64,000 nt of DNA from Candidatus Blastococcus massiliensis AP3 (GTDB lineage Bacteria > Actinomycetota > Actinomycetes > Mycobacteriales > Geodermatophilaceae). Below the pieces are notes generated by a model. The model was given only the letters and a program-made list of their open reading frames with translations. It made no database searches and was not told the origin of the DNA. The first letter of the stretch is position 1. Every line of letters starts with the position of its first letter. Location: the NCBI RefSeq assembly GCF_000582785.1, contig NZ_HG931173.1, forward strand, positions 1,590,877 to 1,654,876, given 5' to 3'. The translations under genes and the position numbers were made by a program. Shown here one piece after another: positions 34,141-42,268 of the stretch.

Positions 34141-35238
34141 ATGCTCGGCACTCGCACGGCCGGCCTGCCGGACTGCCGTCCGTTGCTCGCCGACCCCGAC
34201 GACCTGACGCTGGTGTTCCAGCCGATCGTCGACGTCGCCACCGGAACGGTCGCTGGGTACGAGGCGCTGGCCCGCTTCCCCGGTGCGGCCGGGCCCGACG
34301 TCTGGTTCGCCGCCGCCGCCGAGGCCGGCGTCGCCGCCGAGCTGGAGGCCCTGGCCATCCACAAGGCGCTGGCCATGGTCGACGCGCTGCCCCCGGACAC
34401 CTTCCTCACCATCAACGTCAGCCCGCACATCCTTGGCGCAGCGCCGGTGCGGGACGCCCTCGCCATCCGGCCCGACCTGCGCCGCGTCGTCGTCGAGCTG
34501 ACCGAGCACACCCCGGTGGACGACCTCACCGCGCTGCGCGGTCAGTGCGACGAGCTCCGCGCCCGCGGCGCCCTCATCGCCCTCGACGACGCGGGCAGCG
34601 GGTACTCCGGCCTCCAGCAGCTGGCCGCGCTGCGCCCGCAGATCGTCAAGCTGGACCGCGCCCTGGTCAGCGACGCCGACACCGATCCGGTCCGGGTGGC
34701 CCTGGCCGAGATGCTCGGCGAGTTCGCGGGCCGCATCGATGCGTGGCTGCTCGCCGAGGGCATCGAGACGCAGGCCGAGCTGGCCGCCTTCGCGCGGCTC
34801 GGCGTCCCCCTGGCCCAAGGCTGGCTGCTCGGCCGCCCGTCCCCGGGCTTCGCACCGCTGTCCGCCGAGGCCACCGAGCTGGTCCGCGCGCAGGTCGCCC
34901 GCGCGCGGCTCACCGACAGCGTGGCCGGTCTCGTCCGGCCCGTCCGCCAGCACAGCGCCGACGACGAGCTGCCCGCCGTCCCCCCGGTCGTCCTGGTCGG
35001 GCCGCACGGCGAGCCCACCGGGCTGCTGCTGCACGACCCGCGCACCGGGGAGTGCTACCCGGCGCCGGTGTCCCTGCGGGTCCACCCGACGACCGACATC
35101 ACCGAGGCGCTCGAGCGGGCGCTCACCCGCCCGCCCGCCGTCCGGTTCGACCCCGTCCTGTGCACCGACCCGACCGGTCACGTCCTCGGTCTGCTGCGGA
35201 TCGAGGACCTCGCCGCCGCTGCGCGGGCGAGCCGCTGA
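34141..35238 (+). CDS. EAL-domain cyclic-di-GMP phosphodiesterase
   Basis: A 365-residue soluble protein. The EAL domain spans ~20-240: FQPIVDVATG, YEALARF (the EAL Glu), INVSP, VELTEH, LDDAGSGYSG, IVKLDR, LAEGIET and AQGWLLGRP. All metal and catalytic residues are present, though loop 6 is DAGSG instead of DFGTG. The last ~120 residues form a separate domain (PPVVLVGPHGEPTGLLL, then TTDITEALERALTR and DPTGHVLGLLRIEDL), which looks like a CBS-type sensor. It is divergent from the phosphatase gene. Confidence 0.9.
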   Translation: MLGTRTAGLPDCRPLLADPDDLTLVFQPIVDVATGTVAGYEALARFPGAAGPDVWFAAAAEAGVAAELEALAIHKALAMVDALPPDTFLTINVSPHILGAAPVRDALAIRPDLRRVVVELTEHTPVDDLTALRGQCDELRARGALIALDDAGSGYSGLQQLAALRPQIVKLDRALVSDADTDPVRVALAEMLGEFAGRIDAWLLAEGIETQAELAAFARLGVPLAQGWLLGRPSPGFAPLSAEATELVRAQVARARLTDSVAGLVRPVRQHSADDELPAVPPVVLVGPHGEPTGLLLHDPRTGECYPAPVSLRVHPTTDITEALERALTRPPAVRFDPVLCTDPTGHVLGLLRIEDLAAAARASR

Positions 35239-35299
35239 CCCACCCTGCCCCGGCCGGTCCGCGGTCGGTCACGCCATGAACCCACGACAAGGAGTCCCC

Positions 35300-35473
35300 A
35301 TGAAGACCTTCGCCTGCGGCGACGTCGTCCCCGGCTGCGGTGCCCGCTTCACCTCCGCCGACGAGGACGGCATCCTCAGCCAGGTCGCCGGCCACGCGGC
35401 CGCCGACCACGGCGTCACCGACATCACCCCGGAGCTGGTCCAGTCCGTCCGGAGCCACATCCACGGCGCCTGA
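35300..35473 (+). CDS. DUF1059 family small protein
   Basis: A 57-residue protein: MKTFACGDVVPGCGARFTSA, then LSQVAGHAAADHG and ITPELVQSVRSHI. The two Cys near the N-terminus and the AxHAxxDHG block are the DUF1059 pattern. The spacing hints at a metal site, but no function is established. ATG with AAGGAG at good spacing, 61 bp after the EAL stop, so it may be co-transcribed. Confidence 0.88.
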   Translation: MKTFACGDVVPGCGARFTSADEDGILSQVAGHAAADHGVTDITPELVQSVRSHIHGA

Positions 35474-35535
35474 AAGAGGACCCCCTGCCCCCCACGACTC
35501 GCCGGCTCGCCGCGGGGCCCTGCAGGGGGCCGGGG
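35474..35535 (+). repeat. Family E post-stop repeat (possible terminator)
   Basis: AGAGGACCCCCTGCCCCCCAC, then GGGGCCCTGCAGGGGGCC, right after the DUF1059 stop and before a convergent gene. CCCCCTG pairs with CAGGGGG. It resembles 31162-31206. Confidence 0.55.
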
Positions 35536-35539
35536 GTGC

Positions 35540-36463
35540 TCACCTCGTGCTGGCCTCGTCCAGTCGCCGTCGTTGGTCGTCGGTGAGGACGAGGTCGCGC
35601 ATCGGCAGCAGCTCGGCGAGCTGCTCCACCGACCGACCCGACGCGATCGGGGCGACGACGGTCGGCTGGTCGGCCAGCCAGCGCAGCGCCACGGCAGGCA
35701 CGGGGACACCGTGCTCCCTCGCCACCTCGCCGAGCGCGCCGAGGACCCGGTCCCCGCGCTCGCCCACGTAGGCCGCCGCGCCCTTCGCGCGCGGTGAGTC
35801 GATCTGCTCCCCCGCCCGGTACTTGCCGGTGAGGAAGCCCTTGGCCAGGCCGAAGTACGGCAGGGTGCCGATCCCCTGCGCCCGGACGACGTCGCGCAGC
35901 TCGCCCTCGAAGGCGGCCCGCTCCATCAGGTTGTAGTGCATCTGCAGCGCCGTGTACCCGCGCACGCCCAGCCGGTCCGCCGTCTCCCGCGCCTCGGTCA
36001 GGCGCCCCGGCGAGTAGTTCGACGCCGCGACGTACCGGACCTTGCCGGCCTGCACCAGCTCGTCGAACGCCGTCAGGGTCTCCTCCAGCGGCGTCGTCTC
36101 GTCGCCGTAGTGCGCGTAGTAGAGGTCGATCCGGTCGGTCTGCAGGTTCCGCAGCGAGCGCTCGGCGGCCGTCCGGATCTCGGCCGCCGCCAGCGGGTGC
36201 TCCTTCTGCCCGCGGGAGGCCTTGGTGGCCACCACCACCCGGTCGCGCGCGCCCCGCGCCGCCATCCAGTCGCCCAGGATCCGCTCGGAGGTGCCGTCGC
36301 CGTACGACTCGGCGGTGTCGACGAACGCCGGCTGCGGCTGCGCGGCGTCGAGGAAGCGGTCGAGGATCGCGAAGGACGTCGGGGCGTCCGCCGTCCACCC
36401 GAACACGTTGCCGCCCAGGCAGAGGTCGCTCACGGTGAGATCGGTCCCGGGAAGCTGCGGCAT
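35540..36463 (-). CDS. Aldo/keto reductase
   Basis: A 307-residue NADPH-dependent oxidoreductase of the (beta/alpha)8 type. Catalytic tetrad: Asp of FVDTAESYGDG, Tyr of the same motif, Lys of VATKAS and His of YAHYGD. Further blocks are KVRYVAASNYSP and PYFGLAKGFLTGKY. It resembles the YghZ/Tas-like soluble reductases. The physiological substrate is unknown. ATG 36463 has no Shine-Dalgarno, but a TAGCGT -10 lies 6 nt upstream. Confidence 0.92.
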   Translation of the reverse strand: MPQLPGTDLTVSDLCLGGNVFGWTADAPTSFAILDRFLDAAQPQPAFVDTAESYGDGTSERILGDWMAARGARDRVVVATKASRGQKEHPLAAAEIRTAAERSLRNLQTDRIDLYYAHYGDETTPLEETLTAFDELVQAGKVRYVAASNYSPGRLTEARETADRLGVRGYTALQMHYNLMERAAFEGELRDVVRAQGIGTLPYFGLAKGFLTGKYRAGEQIDSPRAKGAAAYVGERGDRVLGALGEVAREHGVPVPAVALRWLADQPTVVAPIASGRSVEQLAELLPMRDLVLTDDQRRRLDEASTR

Positions 36464-36469
36464 GGCCCC

Positions 36470-36475
36470 ACGCTA
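36470..36475 (-). promoter_or_regulatory. Putative leaderless -10 (TAGCGT)
   Basis: Minus-strand TAGCGT ends 6 nt before the aldo/keto reductase ATG, which lacks a ribosome site. Confidence 0.45.
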
Positions 36476-36684
36476 GAGGACGGACCCCTCCGTCCCCCGG
36501 CGTCCGGCATGTGGCTGGTGTGACCGGCGAGCCGCCGGAGAGGCCGGAAAACCCACCCCCCTGGCGGATCCCGGGGCCGACATGGCAGCGTGCCCGGGGT
36601 CCGGCTCGCGACTGGCCGGCCGAGGAAGATCCGGCCAGGCGCCGAAAGCCAGGCGCCGGCCACCCCCTACGGAAAGGTTGCTCC

Positions 36685-36972
36685 ATGAACAAGGCCGAAC
36701 TGGTCTCCGCCATCGCCAAGCGCGCCGACGTGCCCGCCTCCACCGTGGACGCGGTCATCGCCGGCCTGCAGGACGAACTGGTCGACGCCATCACCCGCGG
36801 CGACAAGGTCGCCGTCTCCGGCCTGCTGACCGTCGAGCGCACCCAGCGCTCCGCTCGCACGGGCCGCAACCCGCAGACCGGTGAGTCGATCGAGATCGCC
36901 GCCGCGAACACCGTCAAGGTGACCGCCGGGTCGAACCTCAAGAAGGCTGCGGCCGCCGTTCCGGTCTCCTGA
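36685..36972 (+). CDS. HU-family DNA-binding protein
   Basis: A 95-residue histone-like protein: MNKAELVSAIAKRADVPAST at the N-terminus and the signature GRNPQTGESIEIAA in the DNA-binding arm. It bends and compacts DNA as a dimer. It lacks the long Lys/Ala-rich C-terminal tail of mycobacterial HupB, so it is the short eubacterial form or a second HU. Start ATG with GGAAAGG upstream. The ~220-bp region before it should hold its promoter, but no clear hexamers are seen. Confidence 0.94.
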   Translation: MNKAELVSAIAKRADVPASTVDAVIAGLQDELVDAITRGDKVAVSGLLTVERTQRSARTGRNPQTGESIEIAAANTVKVTAGSNLKKAAAAVPVS

Positions 36973-37103
36973 CCCGACGGTCTCGCTGACCGCCGTCGGG
37001 CGTCGCGCCGCACCCGTGTGGCCCGGGCCACAGTGCCATGGGCCAGGATGCGGGGGCAGGCGCCGCCCGACGGCGGACGGCGCAGAGGGCAGCGGAGGTC
37101 CCC

Positions 37104-38360
37104 GTGGGCAGTGATCTGACCGTCAGCACCGACCCGGCCGAGGTGGGCTTCGACGCCGGCCGCCTCGAACGGCTCGACCGGCGGCTGGCCCGCTGGGTCG
37201 ACGACGGACAGCTGCCGGGGTTCCTGGTCACCGTCGCCCGCCACGGGAAGCTGGTGCACGTCGGTCGCGGCGGCCTCCGCGACATGGAGGCCGGCCTCCC
37301 GGTCGAGGACGACACCCGCTGGCGCATCTTCTCGATGACCAAGCCGATCACCTCGGTCGCCGCGATGATGCTGTACGAGGAGGGCGCCTTCGAGCTCTCC
37401 GACCCGATCACGAAGTGGCTGCCCGAGTTCGCCGAGACCCGCGTCTACACCGGGGGCTCCGCGCAGAAGCCGGTCACCGTGCCGCAGATCGAGCCGATCC
37501 GCGTGTGGCACCTGCTCACCCACACCTCGGGGCTCACCTACGGCTTCCACCACGCCCACCCGGTCGACGCGATCTACCGCGCGATGGGCCACGAGTGGGG
37601 CAGCCCGCGCGGCGCCGACTCCGCCGCGGTCTGCCGGCAGTGGGCCTCGGCCCCGCTGGTCTTCCAGCCCGGCAGCGAGTGGAACTACGGCGTCAGCACC
37701 GACGTCCTCGGCCGGCTCGTCGAGGTCATCTCCGGCCAGACGCTGGACGAGTTCTTCGAGTCGCGCATCTTCGCGCCGCTGGGCATGCGCGACACCTCGT
37801 TCGGCCTGCGCCCCGAGGACGACCCCGAGTCGCTGGCCCGCCTCTACCTGGCCACCCCGGGCAGGCCGGGCGGCCCGTCGTCCGGCATGACGTTCAGCGA
37901 GGCGATGGACCGCGGGGCCCACCGCAAGCCCGAGTTCCTCTCCGGTGGCGGCGGCCTGGTCTCCACCGCCGGTGACTACCTGCGGTTCGTCGAGATGCTG
38001 CGCCGCGGCGGGTCCTACGACGGCGGCCGGATCCTCAGCCCGCGCACGATCCGCCACATGACCAGCAACCACCTGCCCGGCAACGTCGACCTCGTGACCT
38101 ACGGTCGGCCGCTGTTCGCCGAGACGCCCATGCGCGGCGTCGGGTTCGGGCTGGGCTTCTCGATGGTCCTGGACCCGGCGTCCTACGGCGTGCTCTCCAG
38201 CCCCGGCGACTACAGCTGGGGCGGGGCGGCGTCGACGGCGTTCTACGTGGACCCGGTCGAGGACGTGACCGTCGCCTTCTACACGCAGCTGCTGCCCTCG
38301 AGCACGCTGCCGATCCGCAACTACCTGCGCCAGCTCGTCAACCAGGCCCTCGTCGACTGA
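37104..38360 (+). CDS. Serine hydrolase, class C beta-lactamase/esterase family
   Basis: A 418-residue penicillin-binding-protein-like hydrolase. The nucleophile motif is FSMTK (S-x-x-K, ~76-79); the second motif is probably Tyr in WNYGVS; LLTHTSGLTYG is the family hallmark. There is no signal peptide, so it is probably a cytoplasmic esterase or lactonase (EstB/LovD-like) rather than a resistance enzyme. GTG 37104 has GCGGAGG at good spacing. A family B palindrome follows the stop. Confidence 0.88.
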   Translation: MGSDLTVSTDPAEVGFDAGRLERLDRRLARWVDDGQLPGFLVTVARHGKLVHVGRGGLRDMEAGLPVEDDTRWRIFSMTKPITSVAAMMLYEEGAFELSDPITKWLPEFAETRVYTGGSAQKPVTVPQIEPIRVWHLLTHTSGLTYGFHHAHPVDAIYRAMGHEWGSPRGADSAAVCRQWASAPLVFQPGSEWNYGVSTDVLGRLVEVISGQTLDEFFESRIFAPLGMRDTSFGLRPEDDPESLARLYLATPGRPGGPSSGMTFSEAMDRGAHRKPEFLSGGGGLVSTAGDYLRFVEMLRRGGSYDGGRILSPRTIRHMTSNHLPGNVDLVTYGRPLFAETPMRGVGFGLGFSMVLDPASYGVLSSPGDYSWGGAASTAFYVDPVEDVTVAFYTQLLPSSTLPIRNYLRQLVNQALVD

Positions 38361-38369
38361 CAGAGGACG

Positions 38370-38401
38370 CAGGGGGACTTTCGGTACCGAAAGTCCCCCT
38401 G
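38370..38401. repeat. Family B palindrome, 32-bp copy
   Basis: A perfect palindrome with the core ACTTTCGGTACCGAAAGT and CAGGGGG/CCCCCTG ends, between convergent genes. It is the longest perfect copy and could serve both as terminator. Confidence 0.9.
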
Positions 38402-38406
38402 GGGTC

Positions 38407-38868
38407 CTACACGTAGCGGCGGGACACCGTGGTGGCGACGCAGGCCGGCTTGCTGCCGCCCTCGATCTCGATGGTCGCCGTCACGACCACGTGCAGGCCG
38501 CCGTCGATCGGCGCCGCCGAGTCGAGCGTCGCCCCGGCCCGGATCCGGCTGCCCACGGGCACCGGGGAGGGGAAGCGCACCTTCTCGGTGCCGTAGTTGA
38601 CACCCATCCGGAAACCGGTCGTCTCCAGGATCTGCGGCATCAGCATGGGCAGCAGCGACAGGGTCAGGTAGCCGTGGGCGATCGGCCCGCCGAAGGGGCT
38701 CTCCTTCTTCGCGCGCTCCGGGTCGACGTGGATCCACTGGTGGTCACCGGTCGCGTCGGCGAACTGGTTCACGCGTTCCTGGGTGATCTCCACCCAGTCG
38801 CTGTAGCCGAGGTGCTGTCCGACCAGTGCCTGCATGCCCTCGATGCCGTCTGCGGTGGTCTGCGCCAT
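38407..38868 (-). CDS. MaoC-like (R)-specific enoyl-CoA hydratase (paralogue)
   Basis: A 153-residue hotdog hydratase closely related to the product of 1113-1571: both share ATGDHQWIHVDPERA, KESPFGGPIAHGYLTLSLL and VRFPSPVPVGS. The catalytic Asp and His are present. The ATG at 38868 is chosen because it gives the same length as the paralogue. A longer frame runs back through a family A hairpin and is rejected. The two genes probably arose by duplication and may differ in chain-length preference. Confidence 0.9.
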   Translation of the reverse strand: MAQTTADGIEGMQALVGQHLGYSDWVEITQERVNQFADATGDHQWIHVDPERAKKESPFGGPIAHGYLTLSLLPMLMPQILETTGFRMGVNYGTEKVRFPSPVPVGSRIRAGATLDSAAPIDGGLHVVVTATIEIEGGSKPACVATTVSRRYV

Positions 38869-38894
38869 TCGCTCGTCCCTCTCCTCGGTCCCGA

Positions 38895-38952
38895 CGAGAT
38901 CTGCACACTCGCCGCCATCCGCGCTCTGAAGGGGGCGAGTGTGCAGATCTCG
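38895..38952. repeat. Family A hairpin element, copy 2
   Basis: Perfect 19-bp arms (38895-38913, 38934-38952) around a 20-nt loop. It lies in the divergent gap between the hydratase and folP2, a site where a terminator would not be expected. Confidence 0.88.
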
Positions 38953-39011
38953 CCCGGGGGCGGTCTGGTTGGCTGACTCCACCACATCGGCGTCGGCGAG
39001 GGAGGAACGGG

Positions 39012-39872
39012 TTGCTCCGTATCGGTGCGCTGGATGTGCGAGACGGTGACTTCGTCCTGATGGCGATCGTGAACCGGACACCCGACTCGTTCTACGACCG
39101 CGGCGCCACTTTCGGAATGGCCGCGGCCCTGGAGCGCGTGGACCGGGTCGTGGCCGAGGGCGCCGACATGGTCGATGTCGGCGGGGTGAAGGCCGCCCCG
39201 GGCGATGAGGTCGACGCCGCCGAGGAGATCCGGCGCACCGTCGACCTGGTCACCGCCATCCGCGCCGCCCACCCGACGCTGCCGATCTCGATCGACACCT
39301 GGCGGGCGTCCGTCGCGAAGGAAGCCCTGGCCGCGGGCGCGGACGTCGTCAACGACGCCTGGGGCGGGGTCGACCCGGAGCTGGCGGCGGTGGCGGCGGA
39401 GGCGGGCGCGGGCATCGTGTGCACGCACGCCGGCGGGCTGCAGCCGCGCACCCGCCCGCACCGCGTGCAGTACGACGACGTCGTCGCCGACATCGTGCAC
39501 CGGACGACGGCGCTCGCGGAGGCCGCGGTGGCCGCCGGGGTCGACCGCGAGCGGGTGCTCATCGACCCGGGGCACGACTTCGGCAAGAACACCCGGCACT
39601 CGCTGGAGGCCACCCGGCGGCTGGACGAGCTCGTGGCGACCGGGTGGCCGGTGCTCGTGGCGCTGTCGAACAAGGACTTCGTCGGGGAGACCCTCGGCGT
39701 CCCGCTGGAGGAGCGGCTCACCGGGACGCTGGCGGCGACCGCGGTGAGCGCCTGGCTGGGGGCGCGGGTGTTCCGCGTCCACGACGTCGCCCCGACCCGT
39801 CAGACCTTGGACATGGTGGCCTCGATCCAGGGCACCCGGCCCCCGGCCCGCACCGTCCGCGGCCTGGCCTAG
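39012..39872 (+). CDS. folP2: Dihydropteroate-synthase homologue, FolP2 type
   Basis: A 286-residue TIM-barrel protein. Compared with DHPS motifs, the pterin-site block reads MAIVNRTPDSFYDRG (not NVTPDSF), and the next reads VDVGGVKAAPGDEV where true DHPS has DVGGESTRPG. These changes match mycobacterial FolP2, reported not to act as DHPS. ISIDTWR, NDAWGG and DPGHDFGKN are kept, so it still may bind a related ligand. The TTG at 39012 is chosen for its GGAGGA site; no ATG or GTG fits. A family A hairpin is just upstream. Confidence 0.85.
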   Translation: MLRIGALDVRDGDFVLMAIVNRTPDSFYDRGATFGMAAALERVDRVVAEGADMVDVGGVKAAPGDEVDAAEEIRRTVDLVTAIRAAHPTLPISIDTWRASVAKEALAAGADVVNDAWGGVDPELAAVAAEAGAGIVCTHAGGLQPRTRPHRVQYDDVVADIVHRTTALAEAAVAAGVDRERVLIDPGHDFGKNTRHSLEATRRLDELVATGWPVLVALSNKDFVGETLGVPLEERLTGTLAATAVSAWLGARVFRVHDVAPTRQTLDMVASIQGTRPPARTVRGLA

Positions 39873-39965
39873 GAGTCGCGCGAGAACCATCGTGCAGCGA
39901 TGCAGCCGCGGCGCGCGGCGGCTCTCGCGACCACAGCGCGGCTCCGGTGCACGGCCTGACGGCGG

Positions 39966-41063
39966 TCAGCTCAGCGCGACGGCGAGGACGACGGCCAGCA
40001 CCGGCACGAGCAGCAGCCCGGCGGTGAGCGCCATGCCTCCGGTCGAGCCCAGGTTCACCGTCCAGCCGATGCCCACCCGCTTGGGCACCCAGACCGAGGG
40101 GTCGTCGCGGTTGACGTATGCCAGCCCGCCGGGCCAGAAGCGGTCGTCGTCCGGGGCCTCCGCCCGGGCGGGAGCAGGGGATCGGTCCGCATCGCCCAGC
40201 GCCCGGCGGTAGCGCCGCACCGACTCGACGGTCGCGGCGACGACCGCGACGACGAACAGCGGGAGGACGACGGCGCTCCAGCGCAGCTCCTCGGGGTGCA
40301 ACCAGGCGTCCAGACCGAGCGCGCAGACCAGCGCCGTCGTCGCGAGCGTGATCGAGGCCAGCACCCACTGCGCCGCCCCCCGCTGGGCGTGCGCGCGCCG
40401 CAGGGCGTGCTCCGCCGGGTCGCCGGGGTGCACGCGGAGCGGCATGCGAGCGGCGACGAACGCGAGCACGACCATGAGCGCGAGGGTCGCCCAGCCGATC
40501 CACACCGGGCCCAGCGCCGTCCAGGGGGAGGTGTCGGCGAAGCCGTCGGGGGTCCCCGACAGGTCCCAGTGGACGGGTACGCGCCCGGGCAGGTCGTCGT
40601 AGCGGAGGGCGCCCACGACCGTCGTCGTCGCGAGCAGGGCGGCGGAGGCGACGTACCAGCGCACCGGCACCTCGGCCGCGCGCTCGGTGGTCACCGCAGC
40701 CGACATCCGGACGGGTTTGCCGGCGTACCAGTCCTCCGCCGCCTTGGCGGCCATGACCGGCCGGCGAGCGCGCACGAACGCGACCATCCCGCCCACGGTC
40801 ACGAGGAGCACCGGGACCGCCACAGCGGCCGTGGGCGCCGCGAACGCCAGCGCGCCGGTCAGCGCCAGCGCGACCGCGGTGACCGCCAGGACGGCGAGCC
40901 GGTAGCCGCGCAGGGCGAGACGGACGGCGGGGTCCTCGATCCGGTCGGCCGGGACGCTGACGCCGAGCGGGAGCGTGGGTCTGGCCAGCGCCGGGGTGAC
41001 GAGGAACGTCCCGCCCACGAGAGCGGTCATCCCCCAGCCGAGTGCGAGTGCTGACCAGGTCAT
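39966..41063 (-). CDS. DUF1648/DUF5808 multi-pass membrane protein
   Basis: A 365-residue protein with about nine membrane helices. DUF1648 is seen as LRYDDLPGRVPVHWDLSG then DGFAD (~155-180). DUF5808 is seen as FWPGGLAYVNRDDPSVWVPKR and GWTVNLG (~300-335). Such proteins resemble SdpI-type and YtrA-linked membrane proteins. The ATG overlaps the GntR stop (ATGA), so the regulator is upstream and co-translated. A role in envelope stress or toxin immunity is possible, but only inferred from DUF1648 relatives. Confidence 0.88.
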   Translation of the reverse strand: MTWSALALGWGMTALVGGTFLVTPALARPTLPLGVSVPADRIEDPAVRLALRGYRLAVLAVTAVALALTGALAFAAPTAAVAVPVLLVTVGGMVAFVRARRPVMAAKAAEDWYAGKPVRMSAAVTTERAAEVPVRWYVASAALLATTTVVGALRYDDLPGRVPVHWDLSGTPDGFADTSPWTALGPVWIGWATLALMVVLAFVAARMPLRVHPGDPAEHALRRAHAQRGAAQWVLASITLATTALVCALGLDAWLHPEELRWSAVVLPLFVVAVVAATVESVRRYRRALGDADRSPAPARAEAPDDDRFWPGGLAYVNRDDPSVWVPKRVGIGWTVNLGSTGGMALTAGLLLVPVLAVVLAVALS

Positions 41064-41494
41064 CGTGCCTCCTCCGGGCTCGGTCCGGACGCGGCCGGAC
41101 CGGTGAACGACGCGGCCTGCCGGCCGCAGATCTCGACCGTCTCGGCCGGCGGCACCCCGCGGGCGACGGCCTCGGCGAGCAGCGTGCGGACCCGCGCGGT
41201 CCAGTCGGCGACGAAGGCGGCGTCGGGTGGACCGCTGCTGGGGTCGCGGACCACGACGGAGCCCGACTTGCTGGTGGTGGCGATGAGGCCGTCCTGGCGC
41301 AGGCCGTCGTAGGCCTTCGCGACGGTGGCGACGTTGATGCCGAAGGCGCGGGCGACGGTCCGGACCGACGACAACGACTGCCCGCGCACGAGCCGGCCGT
41401 CCGCGATCGCCTCGATCAGCCGGTCGCGGAGCTGCTGGTAGATCGGCACGGGGGAGAGCGGGTCGACGTCGACCAGCACCGCCTCATCTGACAT
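41060..41494 (-). CDS. GntR-family regulator, YtrA subfamily
   Basis: A 144-residue regulator: winged helix (PIYQQLRDRLIEAIADGRL, then SSVRTVARAFGINVATVAKAY and LRQDGLIAT) and a short helical C-terminus, the YtrA layout without a large ligand domain. It is the first gene of an operon with the DUF1648 protein. A TTACTGGTAGTAA dyad covers its own promoter, suggesting autorepression. The ATG lies 4 nt after TAATAT, so the mRNA probably lacks a leader. Confidence 0.9.
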   Translation of the reverse strand: MSDEAVLVDVDPLSPVPIYQQLRDRLIEAIADGRLVRGQSLSSVRTVARAFGINVATVAKAYDGLRQDGLIATTSKSGSVVVRDPSSGPPDAAFVADWTARVRTLLAEAVARGVPPAETVEICGRQAASFTGPAASGPSPEEAR

Positions 41495-41498
41495 ACCT

Positions 41499-41514
41499 AT
41501 ATTACTACCAGTAA
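41499..41514 (-). promoter_or_regulatory. GntR operator overlapping a leaderless -10
   Basis: The dyad TTACT-N3-AGTAA (41502-41514) overlaps TAATAT (41499-41504 on the minus strand). The ATG at 41494 is 4 nt downstream. It stands out as an AT-rich patch, and binding would block RNA polymerase. Confidence 0.65.
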
Positions 41515-41660
41515 CACAGATGCCCGAGCAAGTGCCTCCCCCTCCCCTGGGAGCCGGGTGCTCGGCCTCGCGCTGCCGCAGCCGCCCGCGCGGTCGACCG
41601 CGCGGTTCGCCACCACACCGCGCGGGCGAGGTCGCACGGCGCGGACGGGCGCGGCGTCGA

Positions 41661-41666
41661 TAGGTT
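41661..41666 (+). promoter_or_regulatory. Putative leaderless -10 (TAGGTT)
   Basis: TAGGTT ends 7 nt before the thioesterase ATG at 41674; no Shine-Dalgarno is seen. Confidence 0.4.
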
Positions 41667-41673
41667 GCCGGGC

Positions 41674-42099
41674 ATGGCCGCCACGGGATTCCTGACCGCC
41701 GACGAGCTCAACGCCCTCCTCCCGGGCACGTTCCCGGGCCTGCTCGGCATCGTCGTCGACACGCACGAGCCCGGGCGGCTCACCAGCCACCTCGACATCC
41801 GCCCGGAGCTGCTGGCGCCGAACGGCTACCTGCACGCAGGCACCGTCGTGACGCTCGCCGACACCAGCTGCGGCCTGCCCACCCGCGCCCTGCTGCCCGA
41901 GGGGTCCAGCGGCTTCACCACCATCGAGCTCAAGAGCAACCACCTGGGGACGGCGCGCGAGGGGCGGATCGCCTGCACGGCGACGAACGTCCACGCCGGC
42001 CGGACCACCCAGGTCTGGGACGCCGTCGTCAGCAACGCGGAGACCGGGAAGACGATCGCGCTGTTCCGCTGCACCCAGTCGGTGCTCTGGCCCCGCTGA
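41674..42099 (+). CDS. PaaI-family hotdog thioesterase
   Basis: A 141-residue hotdog protein. The family motif is NGYLHAGTVVTLADTSCGL, where the Asn/Gly and Asp positions form the active site, followed by TTIELKSNHL and GRIACTATNVHAGRTTQVWDA. It would hydrolyse an aryl- or acyl-CoA thioester. It stands before an acyl-CoA ligase gene in the same orientation, about 170 bp apart, which fits a shared acyl-CoA pathway. ATG 41674 is preferred; a TTG nine bases earlier is possible. Confidence 0.88.
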   Translation: MAATGFLTADELNALLPGTFPGLLGIVVDTHEPGRLTSHLDIRPELLAPNGYLHAGTVVTLADTSCGLPTRALLPEGSSGFTTIELKSNHLGTAREGRIACTATNVHAGRTTQVWDAVVSNAETGKTIALFRCTQSVLWPR

Positions 42100-42268
42100 A
42101 GGCGCCGCACCGCGGAGATCACCAGCCACTCCACGGGGTGCTCGGCGGGAACGAGGCCCCGCTGGGGTGGCTGTCGATCTCCCGGAGGAGATCCGGTGAG
42201 GCATCCCCCTCGTGCCCTGGGACACGCCGGATGTGAGACTGGCGCCACACCAGTATCGAGGAGGCCCC

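Noticed and set aside
31228-35181. A 1317-residue frame extending the phosphatase upstream
   Set aside because: The extra part is antisense to the EAL gene and reads as low-complexity Arg/Gly/Asp-rich sequence; the GTG at 33969 fits the first GAF domain.
36541-36600. A third family D copy before the HU gene
   Set aside because: The match to the 26-bp motif is partial and low-complexity; not strong enough to list.
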